NCBI GenBank assembly: GCA_937924525.1
Contig: CALDSU010000004.1
Coordinates: 310,001-374,000, forward strand
Source: an uncultured Bryobacteraceae bacterium
Lineage (GTDB): Bacteria > Acidobacteriota > Terriglobia > Bryobacterales > Bryobacteraceae
DNA: 64,000 nt
Reading direction: 5' to 3'
Below, piece by piece: positions 56,850 to 64,000 of this stretch (position 1 is its first letter; every line of letters starts with the position of its first letter). Under the pieces are notes generated by a model that did no database searches, had not been told where the DNA came from, and was given only the letters and a program-made list of their open reading frames with translations. The position numbers were made by a program, and so were the translations under genes.

Positions 56850-58691
56850 CTAGCGCAACAAGTCCCGATAAGCCTCTTCCAAGCCCGCCCGCTCCGCTAC
56901 CTGGCGCGGGAAGTTCGCGTCGCCGGGCTCGACGCCAAACCAGTTGCCATGTTCCTTGCAGGTCGCGATGCGATTCTGAGCGCGGTTGTTGTAGTTCAGG
57001 GGACGCGCCGGATGGCGGTCGTCGAGTGCTTTGACGCCGTGCACCAGGTTGCCGGTAACTTCGATGTGGCCGCTGCCTTCGTCGAGATAAATGCCGCCCG
57101 GCCAGCCGGGGTTGTCGTGGACGTAGTTGCCGCGAATCACCGTGCCAGGCTGGTTGCCGAGGGTGTAAATGCCGCCCCCATCCCACAGGGTGCGGCAGAC
57201 GCGGTAAATGTGATTATATTCGATCACGTTGTCGCGCGCGGGCGTGGGAGTGGAATAGCGAAACGGGATCCAGTAGGCGCCTCCCCCCTCGTCGGTTTCG
57301 CCCCAGCCCCAGCCCACGGAGATCCCACTATAGGGCAGGTCGCGGATCTCGTTGTGCGCCAGCCGCGTGCCGGCGGTGTAGCCGGCGAAGATGCCCACGC
57401 CCGCCAGGTAGTAGTTGGCGGCGTCTTCGATCAAACAATTCACTACGGAATTGTTCCGGACCACGGCGCGGGGATCGGCCGGGTGGTGGTCCGTCACGTC
57501 GCCGATCTGAATCGCCGTGCCCGCGATGTCGCGAAACACCGAACCGGCAATGATATTGTGCGCGGACCCGAATTCCAGGTCGACGCCCGCGCCGCCCAGG
57601 TGGACGAAGCGGCAGCGTTCAAAGCGGATGTGCTCGGCGGCATGCAGCAAAACGTGCGCCGGGCTTTTGTGCGCCTCGCCGAACAGGGGACTGAACAGGG
57701 CTGGTTCGGCGCCGGTTTCCGCGCCGCCGTGACCGCTGCGGGCGATCAGGTTTTGCGGCATCACACGGAAGTTCGCTTGCAGATCGACGTGTCCAAGGCG
57801 GCTGGGCTCGGTCCACCCGGCGTGCGCGAACGTGATCCCCTCGAAACGGAGATGCCGCACGGGGGCGTCGAGCGAGCCGCGGACCTCCAGCAGGCGCTCG
57901 AGGCGCGGCGCGATCACCTCGGCCGACGCCATCGCCTCCCCATCGCGGGGCAGGTAATACAACGCGCGCGCGGCCGCGTCGTGATACCATTCGCCGGGTT
58001 CGTCGAGCAGTTCCAAAGCGTTTTCGAGGGCGGTGGGCAGGCCGATCTGTTTACCTTCTTTCAGGCGCGCCAGCGTAAACCAGGGCTCGGCCATACGGAG
58101 CAGCGTCGCCTCGCCCGAGCGTGCGGCGGCGTGGACCTTCAGGATATTCCGCTGCCACTGGAGGTCGTAGATCAGTTCCAGGGCGTCCACGTTCTTCCAT
58201 TGCGCCAGGGCTGCTCCTGGCACGCGGTAAGTATTGGGGGGCAGCAGTTCGATGCCCGGGGGCGCCGGTCCGCGGGCGCGCTGCGCCAGGCGGCCATTCA
58301 CCCAAAGCTGGCGGAAGGCGCGCAGCGGCGCGGGAGCGCGCCACCACCGGCCTTCCTGTCTCCATCCCGTGATGCGGATGCCGCCGCTCAGCACGGGTTG
58401 TTCTCCCGGGTAGGCGCGATAGACGATCTGGCGTTCCCGCACTCCCGAATCGGCGGCATCGAAGACGAGGGGACGTTCCAGCGGGTGGAGACCGCCGCGG
58501 AGGAATACGACGACGTCTCCTCGAGCCTGCGGCAAGGCGGCGCGCGCCGCCGCGCGCGCCCGATCGACGGTGCGGAACGGCTGCTCGAGGGAGCCCGGAG
58601 CCAAGTCATCGCCTTGGGGGGATACGTAGAAGGGCTGGGCGAGAACCCAGAGGGGAGTCAGCAGAGCAAAGCAAAAGCGGAGAACTCGCAT
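56850..58691 (-). CDS. secreted right-handed parallel beta-helix repeat protein
   Basis: Signal peptide MRVLRFCFALLTPLWVLAQ; FYVSPQGDDLAPGSLEQPFRTVDRARAAARAA; NLIEYNHIYRV/GNYVHD-type beta-helix repeats. Confidence 0.9.
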   Translation of the reverse strand: MRVLRFCFALLTPLWVLAQPFYVSPQGDDLAPGSLEQPFRTVDRARAAARAALPQARGDVVVFLRGGLHPLERPLVFDAADSGVRERQIVYRAYPGEQPVLSGGIRITGWRQEGRWWRAPAPLRAFRQLWVNGRLAQRARGPAPPGIELLPPNTYRVPGAALAQWKNVDALELIYDLQWQRNILKVHAAARSGEATLLRMAEPWFTLARLKEGKQIGLPTALENALELLDEPGEWYHDAAARALYYLPRDGEAMASAEVIAPRLERLLEVRGSLDAPVRHLRFEGITFAHAGWTEPSRLGHVDLQANFRVMPQNLIARSGHGGAETGAEPALFSPLFGEAHKSPAHVLLHAAEHIRFERCRFVHLGGAGVDLEFGSAHNIIAGSVFRDIAGTAIQIGDVTDHHPADPRAVVRNNSVVNCLIEDAANYYLAGVGIFAGYTAGTRLAHNEIRDLPYSGISVGWGWGETDEGGGAYWIPFRYSTPTPARDNVIEYNHIYRVCRTLWDGGGIYTLGNQPGTVIRGNYVHDNPGWPGGIYLDEGSGHIEVTGNLVHGVKALDDRHPARPLNYNNRAQNRIATCKEHGNWFGVEPGDANFPRQVAERAGLEEAYRDLLR

Positions 58692-58698
58692 CTTTGAT

Positions 58699-59304
58699 TT
58701 ATGTCCCATGCAAAAACCGGACCGACTGCGCGCCCGCATTGCGGAGCAGGCTTTGGATCCCGGCCTCGACGCTGCGCCGGGCATGATCGAGAATACCCAT
58801 CTCGAGCGCGGCTTTCTCAATGGCTTCACGCGCGGCCAGGCGCGCCTGACGCTCCAGGTCCGGATTATAGGGGACCCAGGGCGTCCACCAGGTGATCTTC
58901 CGGTCCCAGACCTGGGTGTGGCGGTCGTCGATGACGATATGAAGAATGCGCGGCGGCGGCAGGCGAATGGCCCAGGCGCCGGGGCCCTCGCGCCGCACGT
59001 CGACTTCCGACAGCGGAGTCAGGTCCACGCCGGCCAGGACTTCGGCCTGCACGATCAGGAGAATCTTCTCCGAACCGACCGGGATCTTCTTTTCCTCCAG
59101 GCCGATGACCTTCTGCACCACGTACTTGACGGAGACGATTTCCTGAAGTTGCTGAATCTGCCGGACCATGGCCGGCGGATCGGCCATGGGAGTGCGGGCG
59201 CTTCCCGCCGAGGAGCGCCGCAACCACACAAACACGCCCGCCGCCAGCAACATGCCGGCCAAGGCGCCCGCCAGCGCCCACCGCATTCGGGTGATCAGCA
59301 TCAT
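58699..59304 (-). CDS. DUF4230-like membrane-anchored protein
   Basis: N-terminal TM; IVSVKYVVQKVIGLEEKK...LLIVQAEVLAGVDLTPL; AREAIEKAALEMGILDHARRSVEAGIQSLL. Confidence 0.75.
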   Translation of the reverse strand: MMLITRMRWALAGALAGMLLAAGVFVWLRRSSAGSARTPMADPPAMVRQIQQLQEIVSVKYVVQKVIGLEEKKIPVGSEKILLIVQAEVLAGVDLTPLSEVDVRREGPGAWAIRLPPPRILHIVIDDRHTQVWDRKITWWTPWVPYNPDLERQARLAAREAIEKAALEMGILDHARRSVEAGIQSLLRNAGAQSVRFLHGT

Positions 59305-59407
59305 CTCCCATGCTAGCCCGCACCGGCCGCGAAGCGGGGCCCCAGGCGAAAACTGCGGCGCCGCGTCGAGCCGCGGTTTGGTACCCTAATCCAAGTCAGG
59401 TCCGGCC

Positions 59408-59539
59408 ATGAGGATGAGAAGAACCATTGCCGTCGCGTTTGTTTTGGTGGGCTTGTGGCTTTCCGCCTGCGCGGAAAGGCACGTGGTGCAGACTCCGGTG
59501 CCGCCCCCTCCCCCGAGGACGAACTGGAACGGCCGGTAG
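59408..59539 (+). CDS. small lipoprotein (43 aa), not in the ORF track
   Basis: MRMRRTIAVAFVLVGLWLSACAERHVVQTPVPPPPPRTNWNGR*; lipobox LSAC. Confidence 0.55.
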   Translation: MRMRRTIAVAFVLVGLWLSACAERHVVQTPVPPPPPRTNWNGR

Positions 59540-59546
59540 GAGCCGG

Positions 59547-59588
59547 TGAGACTTTGGCGCCTAAAATTGAGACTTTGGCGCCTAAAAT
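59547..59588 (+). repeat. perfect 21-bp tandem direct repeat, 2 copies
   Basis: TGAGACTTTGGCGCCTAAAAT at 59547-59567 and 59568-59588; contains palindrome TTTGGCGCC(T)AAA. Confidence 0.95.
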
Positions 59589-59600
59589 AAAGCGGTGGCC

Positions 59601-61499
59601 ATGAAACCAGGGCTTTCGCGGAAACGGAAACGCCTGGCGGCGTTGACCCTAATCGTGCTGCTCAGCGTGGCCGGGACGGTTTCCGCGGCGAATACTCGTC
59701 TGTTCCAGTTGGTGCAACTGAAGTTTCAGGATCTCCATTTCCTGGTCCGCGGCCGGTTGCCGGTGGAAGACATCGTGCTGGTCACCATCGACCCGAAGAC
59801 GCTGGGCAAGTACAAGGAATTGCTGGTTTTCTGGCACAAATACTACGCTCGCGCCATGGAGGCCGCGGCTCAAGGCGGAGCCAAGGTAATGGGCTTGGAC
59901 GTCGCCTTTGTCGTGCCGGTGGATGAGACGTACCACGTGGACCACGACAGCCGCCTGGCGGCGGCGCTGGTGGCCACCGCCCCAACGATGCCCGTCGTCG
60001 TCGGGTACGTGCCGGAAGCCATGCAGAAGCAGCAGGAATGGCCGGTGCCGGTCAATATGCTCGCCAACGCGCTGGGTCTGGCCGGATATGCCAATCTGAC
60101 GGTGGACGAGGATGACTTTGTCCGCACGCAGGAGTTGACCGAAGAACCAACGCCGGGCGCCGAGGAGTTGGGCGCGCGTTCGCTGGCGATGCGCGTCGCG
60201 GAAAAGTTCCGAGGCGAGGACGCCCGCTGGCAGGGGGAGGAGTTGGTCTGGCAGGGTCGGACGATCCCGGTGCTGCGTGGACAGAGGAAGATCTACATCA
60301 ACTATGCCGGACCGCCAGGAACCGTGCCCAGTGTCTCCCTGGCGGACCTGATCGAAGCCGCCGACCGGGGCGACTGGCCCCAGGTCGAACGCTGGGTGAA
60401 AGGCAAGGCGGTATTGCTGGGTCCCGATTACGAAGAGGACCGTCACGCCACGCCCTACTACACTCTCTTTGGCGGCTCCCAGCGGGACGAAACAGGCCGC
60501 CGGGTCTTCTGGAACACCGCCGGCGTGGAGATTCACGCCAATACGCTCCGCACGCTGCTCACCGGCGAATACCTGGTTCCCGTCAAGGGCTGGATTCACC
60601 TGCTGATGCTGTTCGCGGTGACCGTTTCGACCGTGACCATTGTGGCGCGCTACCAGGCGGTGCGGGGCGGCATTGCCTTGGCGCTGGCGATCCTGGTCAC
60701 CGGCGGGGTCACCCACCTGTTCTTCCGGCAGGGCGTGCTGATCTCCACATCGCAGTTGCTGCTGGCCTGTCTGCTGGCGCTGATCGGCACCTCCATCTAT
60801 CGCATGCTGACGGCGGAGAAACGTGGCGCGTTCTTCCAAAGCGCGATTCAGGTGTTCGTGGGCAAGCAACTGGCGCGCAGCCTCTCGGAAAGCGAAGCCA
60901 TCTCGCTGTCGGGCCGCCGTCAGAATGTGACCATCCTGTTCACCGACATCCGGGGCTTCACGGCGTTCTGCGAATCGAAAGATCCGGCGGCGGTGGTCGA
61001 TTTATTGAACGAATACCTGGGTGAGATGGTCTCGCGCATTGTCAAATATCGGGGGCATGTCAACAAGTTCATTGGGGATGGAATTCTGGCGATGTTCACC
61101 GATGAGGATGAAGGCGCCGAGCCGGGCGACCATCCGGTTCGCGCGGTCCGTTGCGCGACGGAGATGGTGCAGGTGCGGGTAGGCAGTTTCCGCACCGGCG
61201 CGGGTCTGCATACCGGGGACGCGGTTGTCGGCAACGTTGGCTCGCGGGACAAAATGGAGTACACCGTCCTGGGCGACACGGTGAATCTGGCGTCGCGCCT
61301 GGAGAGCATGAACAAGGAAATGAAGACCCGGTTGATCCTCAGCCAGGCTACGTACGAGGGGCTCAAGGGCCAGGTGGAAACCGTCCTCTTGGGGCAGGTG
61401 CCCGTGCGGGGCAAGACGCTGCCGCTCAACGTGTACACCGTAAAGGAGTTGGTTGCGTCCAACGTCCCGGAGGTGGGGGCGGCCGCCGCGAAGCACTGA
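59601..61499 (+). CDS. CHASE2-domain adenylate/guanylate cyclase
   Basis: N-terminal TM then CHASE2-like region (DIVLVTIDPKTLGKY...GAKVMGLDVAFVVP...TVPSVSLADLIEA..VKGKAVLLGPDYEEDRHATP), 2-3 TMs; class III cyclase ILFTDIRGFTAFCESKDPAAVVDLLNEYLGEMVSRIVKYRGHVNKFIGDGILAMF...YTVLGDTVNLASRLES. Confidence 0.95.
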   Translation: MKPGLSRKRKRLAALTLIVLLSVAGTVSAANTRLFQLVQLKFQDLHFLVRGRLPVEDIVLVTIDPKTLGKYKELLVFWHKYYARAMEAAAQGGAKVMGLDVAFVVPVDETYHVDHDSRLAAALVATAPTMPVVVGYVPEAMQKQQEWPVPVNMLANALGLAGYANLTVDEDDFVRTQELTEEPTPGAEELGARSLAMRVAEKFRGEDARWQGEELVWQGRTIPVLRGQRKIYINYAGPPGTVPSVSLADLIEAADRGDWPQVERWVKGKAVLLGPDYEEDRHATPYYTLFGGSQRDETGRRVFWNTAGVEIHANTLRTLLTGEYLVPVKGWIHLLMLFAVTVSTVTIVARYQAVRGGIALALAILVTGGVTHLFFRQGVLISTSQLLLACLLALIGTSIYRMLTAEKRGAFFQSAIQVFVGKQLARSLSESEAISLSGRRQNVTILFTDIRGFTAFCESKDPAAVVDLLNEYLGEMVSRIVKYRGHVNKFIGDGILAMFTDEDEGAEPGDHPVRAVRCATEMVQVRVGSFRTGAGLHTGDAVVGNVGSRDKMEYTVLGDTVNLASRLESMNKEMKTRLILSQATYEGLKGQVETVLLGQVPVRGKTLPLNVYTVKELVASNVPEVGAAAAKH

Positions 61500-61503
61500 G
61501 CGA

Positions 61504-64000
61504 ATGATGGGGAATCGGAAAAGACCAGTTGGTTGCGCTCTGCTGGCGGTCTGGATTGCCGCGGCGGCGCTGGCGGCGGTGCAGCGCGAAGAGCCGGTGG
61601 GCTTGGTGCTGCTGCCCGGCGGAGCAAAGCTGGTCCGGGCGGGAGTCGAGACGCCGCTGGCGGCCAAGGCCGGGGATGTGCTGTTTGCCGGGGACGCCTT
61701 AAGGACGGAGACCGGCCCAGCGTCCTTCCTGTTTTGCCCGCAGAAGTCCTCTCAGAGTCTGGCTGCCGGCGGCGAAGTCCTGCTGGAGTCCAAACAACTG
61801 AAAGTGAAAGCCGGCAAACTCACTGATCAGAAGTCCGTGAACGCCTGTTTTCTGCCGCCGGTGGTCCGGGTGGCGCTGGCGAGCCAGCAGCATTACGGGG
61901 TGAGCATGACGCGCGGCGGCGCCGAGGAGCCGCCGTTCGAAGCCACGCCGCCTGAGAAATGGCCGACCGGCCTGGCCGCCGAGATGAAGCCCATGGACGA
62001 CGCCCTGGCCGCCGACGCCAACGATACCGCCGCCCGCCTGGCGCGAGCGGCGCTGCTCGAGAAATACCAACTCTCCGCCGACGCGCTGGCCGAGTATCGC
62101 AAGGTGGCGCCTGCCTTGCCGGACGCGGTGTGGATCAAGGGCAAGATCTTTGAACTGGCCGAAGCGGTGACGAACGCGGCGGCGTTGGCCAAGGCGCGCG
62201 CGCCGACGGGCGGGCAGACGTACGCGTTGCTGGTAGGCGTTTCGAAATACCAGAAGCTGCCGCAGGACCAGTGGCTGCAATTCGCGCACGCCGACGCCAC
62301 CGTGTTCGAGCAATATCTGCGCAGCCCCCGCGGCGGGGGATTGCCCGCCGAGAATGTAGCCATTCTGACCGACGAGAAAGCCACCACCGCGGCCTTGCGA
62401 AACGCCTTCCAAACTTTTCTGAAAGGCCGGGCGGGGAAGAACGACACCGTGATCGTGATGCTGGCCGGGCACGGCACCGTGGAGGTGCCGGGCAGCAGGG
62501 GCGCGTTCATTCTGACGTACGACTCGGATCCGCAGGACCTGTCCGGCTCAGCCCTGCCGATGGAAGAAGTGCAGAAACTGGTTGAGGAAGAACTCACGCA
62601 AGTCGGACGCGTGGCGTTGTTTGTCGACGTGTGCCGCGCCGGCGTGATCGGCACCATCAGGAACACCAACGTCAACCGGATGGTGGAGCAACTCGGCGAT
62701 GCCGAGGGGCAGATGTTCGGCCTTATGGCGAGCCGTCCGCGCGAACTCTCAATCGAAGGCCCGCAATTCGGCGGCGGCCACGGCGCCTTCAGCTATTTTG
62801 TGCTGAAGGGGCTGAACGGCGAGGCGGACAAGAACAGCGACCAGATCGTGGACGTCAACGAGCTGATCTCCTACGTGCAGACCAAGGTGCCCGAGGCCAC
62901 GCAAGATAAGCAGCATCCGCGCGAGTTCGGCACCTTCGATAACGCGCTGCCGCTCGCGGACGTCAACAAACCGGGGATCAACCTGGCGCGGGCGCGCTTC
63001 CCGCTCGTTTACGATTCCGCGGGGGAGGCGCTCTATCTGGCGGCGGCGCAGGCCGCGCCGGGAGCGCTGAGTTCGGAAACGCAGCGTGCCGTCGCCCGCC
63101 TCGACGAGGCGATCGCCGCGGGCCGCTTCGAGCCGCGGCAGGCGGACAGTGCGTTCGCGGCGCTGCGCGAACTGGAGCGTCTGCTTCCGCCCGAGCGGCT
63201 GCTGCTCGCAAAGAACAAAGTCCGCGTGGCGCTCGAGGACCGCGGCCAGCAGGTGATCCTGCGCTATCTCACCGGCGACCAGGCGCCGCAGACCAGGGAC
63301 GACTTCGCGCGCGGGGCTACACTCTACAGCCATGCCCGCCTGCTGACCCCGGAGTCGCTGTTTCTGGACGCGCGCGAATCCTTCTGCCGGGGCCGCACGC
63401 TGCTGTTCGACAAGCAATTTTCCCAGTCGGTGGATCTGCTGGAGCGCGCGGTGCGGCTGGACCCGCAGGGAGCGCAGTCGTACAACGCGCTGGGCATCGC
63501 GTATCTGGAACAGGCGCGGTACCAGGAGGCGATCCCGGCGTTTCGCGACGCCATCCGCCTGGCGCCGCACTGGTCGTATCCCCTGCATAACCTGGCGCTG
63601 GCGTACACCGAAACCGGCGACTACCAGGCCGCGATTCGCTCCTACGAACAAGCCATGCGCCTGACGCCACAGTATGCATATCTGCCCTACAACCTGGGCC
63701 TGGTCTACCAGCGGCTCAACCGGCGCCGCGATGCCGAACGGTTCTACCGGAGGGCGATCGCGCTGGCGCCGGATTCCGGCGAGCCGTACAACGCGCTGGG
63801 TTCGCTGAAAGCGTTCAGTGGAAAGGCGCGCGAAGCCGAAGGGCTGTACCGGACAGCGCTCGAGAAGAACCCGAAGTTGCTGCCCGCGCGCCACAATCTG
63901 GCCCTGCTGCTGGCCGGGGAGCGGGACCGCCGCGGCGAGGCGATCGCGTTGTGGCGGGAAAACCTGCGTCTGGACCCGGCGTTTCTGCCCTCGCGGCTCA
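61504..64000 (+). CDS. FecR-like / caspase (peptidase C14) / TPR protein, 3' end beyond window
   Basis: Open frame to window edge: MMGNRKRPVGCALLAVWIAAAALAAVQREEPVGLVLLPGGAKLVRAGVETPLAAKAGDVLFAGDALRTETG...; caspase TYALLVGVSKYQKLP, MLAGHGT, FVDVCRAG; TPRs AQSYNALGIAYLEQARYQEAIPAFRDAIRLAP. Confidence 0.93.
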   Translation, partial: MMGNRKRPVGCALLAVWIAAAALAAVQREEPVGLVLLPGGAKLVRAGVETPLAAKAGDVLFAGDALRTETGPASFLFCPQKSSQSLAAGGEVLLESKQLKVKAGKLTDQKSVNACFLPPVVRVALASQQHYGVSMTRGGAEEPPFEATPPEKWPTGLAAEMKPMDDALAADANDTAARLARAALLEKYQLSADALAEYRKVAPALPDAVWIKGKIFELAEAVTNAAALAKARAPTGGQTYALLVGVSKYQKLPQDQWLQFAHADATVFEQYLRSPRGGGLPAENVAILTDEKATTAALRNAFQTFLKGRAGKNDTVIVMLAGHGTVEVPGSRGAFILTYDSDPQDLSGSALPMEEVQKLVEEELTQVGRVALFVDVCRAGVIGTIRNTNVNRMVEQLGDAEGQMFGLMASRPRELSIEGPQFGGGHGAFSYFVLKGLNGEADKNSDQIVDVNELISYVQTKVPEATQDKQHPREFGTFDNALPLADVNKPGINLARARFPLVYDSAGEALYLAAAQAAPGALSSETQRAVARLDEAIAAGRFEPRQADSAFAALRELERLLPPERLLLAKNKVRVALEDRGQQVILRYLTGDQAPQTRDDFARGATLYSHARLLTPESLFLDARESFCRGRTLLFDKQFSQSVDLLERAVRLDPQGAQSYNALGIAYLEQARYQEAIPAFRDAIRLAPHWSYPLHNLALAYTETGDYQAAIRSYEQAMRLTPQYAYLPYNLGLVYQRLNRRRDAERFYRRAIALAPDSGEPYNALGSLKAFSGKAREAEGLYRTALEKNPKLLPARHNLALLLAGERDRRGEAIALWRENLRLDPAFLPSRL

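Noticed and set aside
56949-58697. 582-aa + ORF
   Set aside because: Antisense to the beta-helix protein.
59547-59588. Two-copy repeat as a CRISPR
   Set aside because: Only two directly abutting copies with no spacers.

Overview
High-GC bacterial chromosome segment. Gene content (stand-alone TIGR03437-like domain protein, FG-GAP/VCBS proteins, futalosine menaquinone genes) suggests Acidobacteriota, probably Solibacter/Bryobacter-like; this placement is inference. I support about 50 CDSs, two tRNA-Leu genes and one pseudogene. No CRISPR array, rRNA operon, intact IS element or prophage was seen. Main observations: (1) a tRNA-Leu(UAA) gene at 38260-38581 interrupted after U34 by a 233-nt group I intron that closely resembles the cyanobacterial/plastid trnL intron; (2) a complete eight-gene N-methylglutamate pathway cluster (mgsABC, mgdABCD, gmaS; 45283-54234) with SoxB-like mgdA displaced next to gmaS; (3) a CHASE2-adenylate cyclase next to a FecR-like/caspase/TPR protein (59601-64000) behind a perfect 21-bp tandem repeat; (4) a CysN carrying a shrunken APS-kinase-like tail without a P-loop, in a cysD-cysN-sulfatase cluster; (5) a DinB-family pseudogene with an internal deletion; (6) a possible structured leader RNA upstream of a DUF5658-like gene. 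Many long ORFs in the supplied track are antisense or shifted-frame artefacts of high GC.
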